Assembly: GCA_020747065.1 (NCBI GenBank)
Contig: JAGMVK010000001.1
Location: 4,092,001-4,156,000 of the forward strand
Source: Cadophora sp. MPI-SDFR-AT-0126
Lineage: Eukaryota > Ascomycota > Leotiomycetes > Helotiales > Ploettnerulaceae
DNA: 64,000 nt
Reading direction: 5' to 3'
Shown here one piece after another: positions 46,157-57,200 of this stretch. The position numbers and the translations under genes are program-made. Positions within the stretch are counted from its first letter, which is position 1. Each line of letters opens with the position of its first letter. The notes beneath the pieces are model-generated. The model made no database searches and was not told where the DNA came from. It saw only the letters and a program-made list of their open reading frames with translations.

Positions 46157-47226
46157 AATTTACCTCTCTATACAAGCCACATAAGCCACTGGCGTACCCC
46201 GCAGCCCCTTAAAAAAGCTATGAACTTCCCCCTCTAGCGACATACTCCATAGATCTAGCCAAGACTTTTTGTGGGTTCTGTTGTGAAGCCGCACGCACCG
46301 ACACACCTAAGCAATTAGCCGAGCCACCCAGCTGGGCGGACATGTCCGGGGGATCAAGGGATTGTCCGTGGGCCACTGCGCCGGAGCCGTTCTCCCGCTG
46401 ACCCGGTCTCACACTCTCCTGCTTTGGCGCCCACGACGCGGCCTCGAAGTGCCTCGAATCACATCACTCCCCGCTCAAAATGCCTCTCAGTCTCAGAAAG
46501 GAGATTCGCCCAGAGCTCGAGCCATGTCTTCTCGGCAACGGTCGCTCGGGGAGCACCGAGACACCACCAACTACGAGTCCACATCGAACGCAATCGTATG
46601 ATCCCCTGCAGCCACGTCAAGCCTCTGCTGCTTTAGAAGTCAACGTACGCCAGCCATGAATATGAATGAATGAAAGCTGGTCTTCGAGAACAGCAGGTAC
46701 TGCACTCGTCGAACTGGTGTAGGATTTATTGCAAGTCGTCGTTGGTTCTCCCGTCGTATCAACATACTCCGTCCGAAGTATAAACTTACCTACCTAGGTA
46801 AGTTTCCTTATGATTTGGATCGACTTTGTTAGGAATAGGTGGCTAGAGACATACTTGTACGGAAATAAACGAGATTGCCGCTGAATATGGACCAGATAAT
46901 TCCAATATCACGAAATAAACGCCACTGCAGGGACTGCCCATGTGAATCCCTTTTTGCTTTTGGCTTGTCGCGGGGTGACATTAGATGTGCAAGTTGGATG
47001 CTCCTCCTGGACCTTTACCAATGTCTCATAGGGCTCATCGAGGACAATTCAGGAGGGACGCATTTGTTTTAGCAGCACTATTTAAACCTCGCACCCCCGT
47101 TGATGAGGGGTCTCAACACCCCAAAAACCCACTTCCGGACAGCCAAACAACAGTACAGCTTGTCACCAACTGTTCCGCCCTTGAGCTGGCGATCACAACA
47201 ATATTGTGCCTCAAGCCCGAGCCAAC
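46157..47226. other. Intergenic region
   Basis: About 1.07 kb upstream of the fusion gene, no gene recognised. It contains a 24-bp palindrome at 46782-46805. Confidence 0.45.
46782..46805. repeat. 24-bp palindrome
   Basis: AAACTTACCT, a 4-bp spacer ACCT, and AGGTAAGTTT form a perfect inverted repeat. It could be a transposon end, a cruciform or a binding site; nothing nearby decides. Confidence 0.5.
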
Positions 47227-49705
47227 ATGGAGAGCGGAGACCGGAGTAAGGCAATCTTTATCGCCGTGACGGGGTCCTTCGTCTTCGCCAGTATTTTTGC
47301 CGCTGGCCGAGTTGTTAGCCGCTTTGTTGTCGTTAAACGGCACGGCTGGGACGATTACACCTTCATATTGGCATGGGTGAGTGTGCCTGCAGCTCATAAC
47401 AGGAGAGCGAGACTAACCAGGCTATGATTAGATCCTCGCGTTTGGACTGACCTTCGCCGTCAACTTCGGTACCTCCAAGGGCCTCGGCCTTCATAATGAT
47501 AGTATCTTGCCGGCTTGGACCGCCCAGCTCCTTGCCGCCGAGTACGCGGCTATCGTTCTGTTCACTCCTGCGCTAGTCGTCACTAAGATCTCCATCCTTT
47601 TGCTCTATCTTGATATTGCGAAACACCAGACCTTTTTCCGTATTGCCTCCTATGCAATTTTGTCGGTGGTAGTAATAGGAGGTGTTACCATAAGTTTTCT
47701 GACCGCTTTCCATTGCAGCCCGGTCCAGGCAGCGTACAATGCCGATATCAGGAACTTCAAATGCATATCTATCCAGAAGACCCTGCTAGCTTCAGCACCT
47801 ATTAATATCGGAACCGACCTGGCCATCCTCGTTTTACCTATTCCCCTACTAACAACGCTGCCCTTACCGCTGCTGCGAAAGAGCATCTTGATCTTGTCTT
47901 TCATTTTTGGCGTCATCTTCGTGGCTGCGGTTGACGTTACCCGAATCTATTATCTACAGCTCGCGACAATTGGGTCCAACCCGCCAGACCGTACCCGGCT
48001 AAGCACTGGTCTGGATTTTTCCTTCAATGCGGGTTTGGCGCTCTTATGGTCAGCGATCGAGGTTGATGTAGCTATCCTCGGTGCATCGATCCCAACTCTG
48101 GTTCCATTGCTCAAGCGACTTATCCCGATGAATGGGCCTAAGTCGCAGGCAGGGCCTAATGGCACTGTTTTTCTCAGTGAGCTGCCACGTCGACCCATCT
48201 GGACAGCTGATCCTGGTTCCAAACGGCCCTTCAATTCAATATCCACGTCGCTCCCTCGAGAGCAGGAGTCGCGGGCGAATACGATCGAATTTCCTGTCAC
48301 GCAATCCACAGAAACAGGGACCCAACAACCATGGGAATGTTCGACCCCTCGACTTAGCGAACACTCCTCCCCTTTTGGATTCATCAACATGGATCCGACT
48401 AAATGCATAGTCGATATGCGAGGGTCCGAATCGGTTAAATACTGCGCTATTATCAACACTTGCATGTTCTTAAACGGATTCACCTATACGATGTTGTTCT
48501 CTGTCAACGGAAACATCCCAATAATACACAATCGTATCCAAGCTATAGGCATACTCTCAGCCTCCTACGGTGGCGCTGGGATTTTCAGCCCATTCTTAGG
48601 ATATGCGATTCTACACGTTTTCGGATTCAAGACCACTATCTTAGTCTCTTTAGCCATTTGCTGCGCCGGCACGCTGATGTTTTGGCCGTCCGGCGCCTTG
48701 GGTTCCTATCCCGCCTTTATCATCTCTAATGTGGTTGTCGGCATTTCTTTGACCTGTTTAGAAATGGCTGTCGACACCTTTAATGCGCTCTGCGGACCAC
48801 CGGAATTCGCAGAAATCCGAGTTCTCTTAGGTACCGGGACAGAAGCCATAGGCGGAGTGTTGAGTTTGATACTCGCAAAATACGCCATCTCTATTAACAC
48901 GGACGACACGCGCAGTTTGATTTCCCTTCAGTGGGCTTTCTTTGTGATTGCTTTGTTCACTGTCGTGCTCGGGCTTGTCTTCTACTACATACCCCTGCCC
49001 GAAGCAACTAGGCAGGACCTACAACGTCGACAGGACCTCTTATGGACAAATCCTTCAAAGAAATACCTCGGAAAATTCCCTGTCATCTTTGCTCCTTTGG
49101 CACTAGCCGCCATGTCTTCGTTCTTTACCGCCGGGGCATTGGCAAGCTTAAGAAGCTTCATTGGCAGTGTTCTGTCCAGCATTTCAACAAGCTCGAAGAC
49201 CGCTCCGATGGTTACTATCTCCGATTTCCAGCTTCTCCTCACAGTCATCTATGCTGCTGGCTCATATTTCTTCGCCTTCTTGTGTTTTCTCATACCCCCA
49301 CGTTACATCCTGTTCTGGGCGCATACTTGTGGGATCGTCTTCGCGGTGCTAATCGCTCAAGTCCAATTCTCCTCGGTTCGCAGTGTTCAAGTGTTAACGT
49401 TAGTCCTTTCGATCTTCCAGGGGCCGATACCCAACCTAAATTTTGCCATCGCATTTCGGGGTCTCGGCCAGTGGACCAAGCTCGCAGGGTGCATATTGGT
49501 AGGATTTTCGAGTCTCGGAGCCAGTGTCTGGCCATGGGTCATGTTGGCCGTTGCGACCAGCCATTCCGCACGATATGCCTTCTATATTGTTACCGCTCTC
49601 TTCGGGGCGGGCATTTTTCTCCCCATTTACCTCATCCTAAAACGTGCGACACATCATCGAACGCCAGGCTGGCGGGCTGTGGCCAAGGTATTCCAACGGG
49701 CATGA
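47227..49705 (+). CDS. Fusion: Pth11/SAT4-type domain + FucP-like MFS permease
   Basis: Two exons, 47227-47376 and 47432-49705, give 807 residues with no stop or gap. Residues 1 to about 300 follow the fungal rhodopsin/SAT4 plan: HGWDDYTFILAW, FTPALVVTKISILLLYLDI, INIGTDLAILVLPIPLL, LRKSILILSFIFGVIFVAAV and LLWSAIEVDVAILGASIPTL. A polar linker (about 300-382) follows. Residues 383-807 are a major-facilitator protein of the fucose-permease-like group: MFLNGFTYTMLFSVNG, FWPSGALGSYPAFII, VGISLTCLEMAVDTFNALCG, PPEFAEIRVLLG and EAIGGVLSL, with roughly twelve helices. The first module alone is usually a receptor-like protein and the second a sugar/H+ symporter. A sensor coupled to a transporter, or a bifunctional transporter, is inference. 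Confidence 0.88.
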
Positions 49706-50639
49706 CTATTGGAAGAAGGAGGTGTGCTGATCCAAAGTTTTGCGTTCTTCCGAGCAGTCTGATTCTGAGATGGCGCAATAGCGACCTGAAGATAGAGTGG
49801 GCGAAACCTGTAAAAAATAATAATCTTGAAAATATATAGATTTTCGCAAGCCCTTGGTCTTTGCTTGCTCGTAGTTCACTTACCTATGCCTTGTGAATGC
49901 GCCTTACAGACTGATTTCCACTCACTTTAGGCGAACCGCAGAGTAACCATGCCGCTGGAACGCGTCCTATAGAGTTTACAGCAGTGCTTCACGACTATGT
50001 TGTCTGTGATAGCGAGAACGATGTATAAGTCGAGCCTTGAGTTCAAAGCTTTCATAGTAGCTTGAAGGATCCCAAAGTCGAAAACACCCGACACATCCAT
50101 ACCCAGTACTCCTCTAACCAATTCTTCACAGCCCGAATTAACGCCATTAGGATCAAAATCTCGGCGTGACTGCCCGTGGCATCTGTACCCTGCACTTGCC
50201 CGGCATCGGCTGATGGTCCATCCAATTCCATGACTTGAGATAGTTGTGTGTTGTCCGACTTCCGCAGCGGGTAAGCAGGCGAATTTTCAGCGAGAGGCTC
50301 GTTTGGTCTGTCTTGGCGTAGGATTCTGCCTCTCTCGATGTTTTGTTCTATATCGTATTGACCGATCGACATAGTGCTGTCGGGTTCAAGGTCCTTCTCG
50401 GTATCATGCTAGTTTCTTGAACACCTTCGTCGGCTGAATCCGCCTCCCTATGATCAAGGAATGTATCATTTGCATCTCCTCCCACCTCTTTCCAACTGCC
50501 AGAGATATCTTGCTTCTCGAGGAACTCATGGGTACCTTATAGGTATGCCTTCTTCGGCCTCAGTTAGCAAATGAGACGAAAGAGCTCAACAAGTGTCAAC
50601 TTTACCACTGTGTCTTGGATGGATGGCGGCCAATAACGA
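49706..50639. other. Intergenic region
   Basis: No gene recognised. A minus-strand frame at 50052-50372 is acidic with no known motif. Confidence 0.4.
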
Positions 50640-51430
50640 CTCCCTGATGACCTGATTGACTGGACGCGGCCAGCTCTATCGCGAACAATTAGAGCAACCC
50701 AAGCATCGGTACTGTATCTTTGGCTCCGTCGAATTGTGTTGATAACAAGAAACAAAGCGGTTGTACTTACACTTAGGAAGCCTCGACCACAGTCCGGACA
50801 AGAGCGCATCAGCCATATCTATAGGTCAATAAGAGCCGTAAGAAGAGATGGGACCACGATAACAATCTTATGGCTTCCATCAAGTGAGGAAAACGAACTC
50901 ATAAAGCTTGCCAAGGAGAAGGCAAAGGATGCAACAAGACAGGGTACCACCCCGCAGACACTGCACCATGAGAGGGTTACCGGAAAACATTGGAAAACAT
51001 TCTAAAAGAGTTGACACAGCATTACCTGGCAAACACACACGACAGCTCTACGATCGACTGTCATGGGAGGAAGCTAGTGTGCTTGCCCAACTCAGGACAG
51101 GCATAGCAAGACTGAACGTCTACCTCCACCGAATCAAAGCTGCGTCGACAGATCAGTGTGAATATGGACAAGCGCGTGAGAGAGTAGACCACTTCCTCTT
51201 CCGGTACAGAAGGTAGACAGAGTCAATCATCATGTGATAGAGTCCCGTGACTCATGGCAAGAGAGTACCAATGAGGTCAAAACAGCTCACCGTATTCTAA
51301 CAAGTAAAGTGGTTGCTTGCTTGCAATATACGACAGTACTAATAGCCATTTAGCAAACTGCCTATCCTCTCCCCAAAGATTTGCTACCGGAAGGCGTCGA
51401 AAAGCGCCATTCAAACAAGAGAAAAGAGAT
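50640..51430 (+). mobile_element. Non-LTR retrotransposon (LINE) 3' remnant
   Basis: The plus strand shows the end of a fungal LINE polyprotein in shifting frames: an RNase H-like segment (about 50810-50990; TITILWLPSSEENELIKLAK, EKAKDATRQG), then ALPGKHTRQLYDRLSWEEAS, VLAQLRTGIARLNVYLHRIK and DQCEYGQARERVDHFLF, the C-terminal zinc-knuckle-like tail (about 51010-51214). The reverse transcriptase is absent, as in a 5'-truncated copy, and the frames are broken. Confidence 0.75.
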
Positions 51431-52645
51431 TACTGAAGAAGAATAACGAGGAAGATGACTGGACTATTTATAAACGGATAGAGAATTAGGTCGAGAATGA
51501 AACTGAACCCACAGATGTAGATATGAGTAGATAATGTATCAGCGCCCTCTTCTCGGGTTCGTACGCCGTCGACTTGTAGATGACAGATAGGGCATGCTGA
51601 TGGGTCTGCCATAAGAGATGAGACAAGGCGTGTACGTCGTGCAAGAACGCAGAAACCTGATTGAAATTCTCATCGTGTAGAAACAGGCTGCAATGGCTGT
51701 AAGCGCCACGGCAAACCACTGAACGGTATCTATTACCGGGAGGTCCTGATAATATTGACATATGGAGACCGAGTTTACCGAGCCGCAGAAACGATGCAGG
51801 TCCCGCCAGATCGGTTGACGGGAACGCCTTAAAGCCAGCAGCGGGAGCTAGCTGCACTAGCGCGCATGTGCATGCAGCCTCGTCTCTTTTCTTCAACAAC
51901 AAACAATTGCCAACCTTTGCCAACCTCCACCATAACTCCAGATTCGCGTCGCAGATTCTATATCGATTAAAAAATACCTAAATACCTCATTTCTGGAGTT
52001 TGGCGATCTGCGGAGCTGATTTGACGCGTCTAACGCGTTTAGCGCTAAGTTGAGTTCACTTTTCTCCGATATCTTACAACTTCTCCTCCACAACTCTCCT
52101 ATACAACCAACCTCAAATTCCGTCACAGTCAAAGGCGTTGGTCAAGTTTGTTATTCTCAGCAGCAGAGAAGCACCGAGCTTCTGCAGTACATCAACTCCG
52201 CACGAAACAAAACTAACCTCCCGACAAGATCCTGCAACCTCTTTACAACTTGGGGCCGTGATCACCTAGGGTCTTGGTAGGAAGTATAGATGACAGAACT
52301 AGAGCTGTGGAGGTGGATGCATCATGTGGAGTCGCGGGCATGGATCGAGCTGGTGTGTGGGTTGTATCGCTTTTGACATTAAGATTGTGAACTATTGCGT
52401 TATGTAGATACAAAAGTGTTGGAGAGGCCCATGTCAAGGCGTCCAGGGTAAGCTGTACGGGGGGTTCAGGTGGGGTTCGTCCACCGTTGTCAGTGGCGAG
52501 GCAATGTTGACCATAGAATAACATCGAATACTCTGATTCTCCCCACAAATTTCTACAATTAGCGAGGGAAATTACTGGGCTGGACGCGGCCCACCCGAAA
52601 CCTCCTTTCGTACTCCTCTGATGGTTTCCGATGCAAACTTTCGTA
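51431..52645. other. Intergenic region
   Basis: No supported gene. A 145-residue minus-strand frame (51486-51923) shows no family resemblance. Confidence 0.4.
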
Positions 52646-53894
52646 CGAAAGGGGGTTTCCAGTGGGTCTCGTACACCCTAGCAAGGCGGTGAGCTGCATC
52701 GAAGCACGTAGAACCTATGCTTCCACCATTGATTTAATGACTGTCCCTTACAGATTTGTATGGAATAGATATTGTTAAAATGCCTTGGATATATAAAACC
52801 CTAACTCGTGTGCGCTTTAAAATCCTCTTACAAGAAGGATATTCTATTCGCGGAGCTACTTAAAAGCTTAATATTCCGGCTTCTTCTGTATAATACTTTA
52901 TTAATAAACCTGATCGATAAGTAAAGCCTCTTAGTACGACTCTGAAGGTTTCTTGAGAATAGATTTAAGAGATAATTAAGTAGTTTACAGGTTACTATAA
53001 TCGACGAGCTTCTTTTCTACGGTAAATCCGCGAGTAATTCAATCTCGATTGTATAGATAGTACTCTCTTTCGAGCCTTTGAACGATATCGCTATTATTAC
53101 TACGTTCCTGATTATAAGCCTTTTATATTAAAGGCGAATAAGTTAAAGCGTTAGAGTTTTGCTATTGTAAACTAGGACTAATCTAAGGAATACTAGCGCC
53201 GAGAGAGGTTTATAGATAAAACAATTACTCGTACGGATCTTTTCTATAGACGGAAAATTCTACGAAAACGTAGAAAATAAAAGAGACTTAATTATATCTA
53301 GTTTACTTTCTATTCTAGTTATAAATCGGTTATAGTATAGGCTATAATTAAATATAATTATAAATTAAAGATCTACTTTTGTTTATATAAGGGAGAAGAC
53401 AAAGGCTTTAATTAAAAGAAGTACGTAGATTAAATCTATTATAGCTCTTTAAAGAAGATATTTAAGTAACCGAGCGACTTCTTTTATATCGAGGATAATA
53501 GTAAAGTACACGAAAAGACAGATACTTAATAAAATCATGGACTCTGTAATACTGTACGCTTAGAATATTATATATACTTAATTGAGTAGTCTTCTTATTC
53601 GCTGGACTTGAATCCGATAGAAAATATCTAGCGAATTCTAAAACAAAAGCTCAGAAGTAGAAATTCATATAGCAGTTAAGCTCTTAAGGACTTAAAAACA
53701 ATTATTCTAGATATTTAGGAAAACGAGATTTCTATTGAACTAATTAATAGATTTATTAATATAATACTAGAAAGAATAGCAAAGGTTAGATTGAGAAAAG
53801 GGGGACCTTCTGGATAGTAAATTATTACTGTAAATAGCTATAGAATACGGCAGAATCAAGGGGGTGTACGAGACCCACTGGAAACTCCCTTTCG
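52646..53894 (+). mobile_element. Complete but RIP-damaged Tc1/mariner element
   Basis: Inverted ends match over about 33 bp with one mismatch: CGAAAGGGGGTTTCCAGTGG and onward from 52646, and its complement ending CCCTTTCG at 53894. TA flanks each side (52644-52645 and 53895-53896), giving a 1249-bp element with a TA duplication. The interior is very AT-rich. On the plus strand the transposase tail is still legible near 53600 as SLDLNPIENI-*-RILKQKLR, where the stop stands in the Trp codon of the IENIW motif (TGG to TAG). Earlier pieces such as NHGLCNTVRL are also broken by stops. The element is autonomous-sized but dead. Confidence 0.88.
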
Positions 53895-54281
53895 TACTTT
53901 CGTACCTTCCGTACCAGCGAGCGCTGCAAGGCTCTTCGTCTGATAAGTGCCAGACGTCTCTAAATTATTGGTTGCGAACGAGCGGGCACAATGTATTAGC
54001 TGCCTGAACCCGACGACTTGCATGGTGGCTGAGAATCTGCAGCAGACCTAGGCTGCTGACCCAACCAATCTTTTCAATTTGGTCCCCTGAAACACTCACT
54101 GAAAAAGCGGCGGCTGCCTCCGCTGTTTCGACATCAAAAAGCCTGAAAACTCCACATCATTCCTATTTTTTGATGGATCTTCAGCAGACATCGAGTTGTC
54201 TCTCCTGTGATGGGAGTCGTTCTTGCCCGGGCGCGCATTGTCTTCCCAACGGAGTAGGAGCAGACGACTCCGCATTTCACC
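53895..54281. other. Promoter/leader of the STAND gene
   Basis: 387 bp between the mariner element and the NACHT gene. No other gene is seen. The transposon end lies within 400 bp of the start codon. Confidence 0.5.
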
Positions 54282-57200
54282 ATGGCGGAAGCTGCAACTG
54301 TCATCGCACTCATTGAATTCAGCGCAAAGGTCCTGAAATATTCTTACGAATATATCAGCAAAGCCAAAAATGCCCCAAACGGAATCCAAAGCGTCATCGA
54401 CGAGATTAGTAGCTTAAAAGGCATCCTCGAGAACCTCAAACCATTCGCCGAAGACCAGACTGATGAGCGTTTCGTGCTCCTGAAGTCGCTGAACCGCAGC
54501 AATGGCTCTTTTCAAGCTTGCTCTAAAGGTTTGGAGGAGTTGGAGAGGAAGTTGAGAGCGTTGACAGAGGCGTCAAATGTGCGACGGAGGATGCTGTGGC
54601 CACTAGAGGCAAAGAAGATCGATGAAGTTCTTCAGAAGCTGGGCGCACACAAGACGAACTTCATTCTCGCTCTGGCTGGAGACAATGCGGCCTCGAATTT
54701 GGTGGTCGAAGGTGCTATCAGCGACATCAAGGGCTCGCTCGTGGACATGCAGGCCAGGGAGGAGCAGAATCGGATTCTGGAATGGCTGAAAGGAGCGGAT
54801 CCTACGACCAATCATCACGCTGCACTCAAGAAGAAAGAGTCGGGTACTTGCGAGTGGCTTCTTCGCTCTGAGCAATTTCAAAAGTTCGCTTCAGGCGAAG
54901 GTCAGCTCATGTGGCTTCACGGTATTCCTGGCGCTGGAAAAACGGTGCTTAGTTCTGCGGTTATCGAGCATCTCTTATCGAGTCCAACGAAAGTGGGTCG
55001 GAATGTCGTTTACTACTATTTCGACTTCAATAATCGCGGCAAACAGACTGCTCTTGGATGTCTGCAGTCCTTCGTATACCAGTTTTGCCAGCAATCTGGC
55101 GGTACATCTCCCGAGATCTTGAAGCTCTATCAAGATTGCAATGGAGCAGGACCCAATTTACAGCAGCTTACAGAGACTCTTACGCAGCTTTTCAGTCAAG
55201 ACTCACCGGTATTTGTCATTATCGATGCTCTGGATGAGTGCAAACAGGAGGATGGAGAGGAGGAGCGTGTTCTGGTTCTTGAAGCTCTGAGAGAGATCAA
55301 AACCTCAACCTCCGCGGCCCTGAACATATTCGTCGCGAGTCGTCCGGAAGCTGACATTACTCGGGAGATGGAAGCTCTTTGCGATATCAATCTTGACGTG
55401 CAGTCAGCTTTGGTAGACGAGGATATTCGATGTCACATTCGTTCCTGCTTGGGAACAGATGCACGACTCAAGAGATGGCCTGACAGCGTGAAGAAGGAAA
55501 TTGAGGACAAGCTGACGAACGATGCTAACGGAATGTGGGTGTTACATTCTCTTATATGGAAGAGCAACTTCTAACCTCTTCTCAGGTTTCGCTGGGTGGC
55601 ATGCCAACTTTCAGAGCTTCGAAAATGCCTCAAACTCCCCAACATCCGGAAAGAACTGAACAACCTGCCGAAAACCCTGGATGCAACTTACGCAAGAATT
55701 CTCAACAATGTTTCTTCACTATATGAACGTGAACTAAAGACTGTTTTGATGCTTTTAGCATTCTCAGCAAGACCGATGACGATCCAGGAAGTGGCTGAGG
55801 CTACGGCTATTAACCTCGACATCAAGAAATTCACCGTGGACGAAAGATTTCCAGATGCGTATGATATCCTCGAATTCTGTTCCAGCCTGGTATCTGTCAG
55901 TGAGCTTCCTGACGATGGACATAGGGAAGGTCATCACAATTCTAGACAACCCAGGCCGGAAGTGCGAGTGCTTCAATTTGCACACTTTTCTGTTAAGGAA
56001 TACATTCTTTCGGATCGTGCGAGGAAGAGCCTTTCTCAAGCTCTTTTGATCAATGAAGAGTTAGGCAAGAAATTTCTAGCTCAGGTGAGCTTGATATACC
56101 TCCTGGATTTCAACAATTTAGGGGATGCTTCCCGGTTCGATTACGATGAGTTCCCCTTTCTTGCTTACTCTGCATTGTACTGGATCACCCACCTAGCCGC
56201 CGACGCTTATGTACAAGAGGATGCCGTCGAGAAGTTTCTGCTTAAGTTTTTCGATCCTGAAAGCGAGACCAACATCATCCACTACCTCGACCTTGAGGAT
56301 GACGATAGATGCAAGTTGTTCGAGAAGCCCAAGAAGAAGCCAACAACTTCAGGTTTCAGGAAAAAGAAACAGAATTATGGACCACCCATGCTATATGCTC
56401 AGTATCAAGGACTAATTCCGGTCCTAAAATACTTATTCCAATATGACGGTAAAGGGAGTCTCACCAGGGAGGTCTTGGGATCTGCTCTTGCCACAGCTGC
56501 CAATGACGGTTACGAAGATATCGTCGAACTTCTTCTCCGTGAGGGTGCAGATCCCAATTCGCCTTACTGTGGTCAACTTTTGCGCCCTTTGCTTGCTGCA
56601 GCGAGTAGTGGCAACGCGATTGTTGTGAAGCAGCTTCTTAATGCAGGGGCGTCGGTAAACATCCATGGTGGTGACGAGGGAAATGCCCTTCACAAAGCTA
56701 TCAAAAGTGGGAATACAGAGATTATCCAGCTTCTCATCGACTACGGTCATGACCTCTATACTTCCAGTCCACGACATGGTCCGCCACTGTCATGCGCTCT
56801 CTTGAAAGGGAAGGCCCAAGCCAAAGTTGTTGCAGTGCTTTTGCACAACAAAGTCGATGTCAATATCCCACCGGCAGGATACTTCAACCCTCTGAACCTT
56901 GCAGGTAGCAAAGCTGATCTCGAAACGGTGCGATTACTCTTGGATAATGGTGCGGATACTACCCTCAAGCTGCCTGGTAGTCAAGCTCTCCACAATGCAG
57001 CCAGACGTGGCGAGATTGATATCATGCAACTTTTGGTTGATAGAGGAGCTGAGATTAATGGCACATCCGATGCAACCTATGGCACACCACTGAAAGCATC
57101 AATCCAATCGCACAAAGACGAAGCCTTTGAGTTCACGCTGAGCCACGGGGCGGACATCAACTGCAAAGGTTCGAGGAGGAAATATCCGCTTGACCAAGCA

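Noticed and set aside
46362..46636. Overlapping Arg/Ser-rich plus-strand frames upstream of the fusion gene
   Set aside because: No recognisable domain. The frames overlap each other in different phases, as expected from GC-rich chance sequence.
51486..51923. Minus-strand frame of 145 codons
   Set aside because: No motif and no consistent exon partners, in a region flanked by transposon remains.
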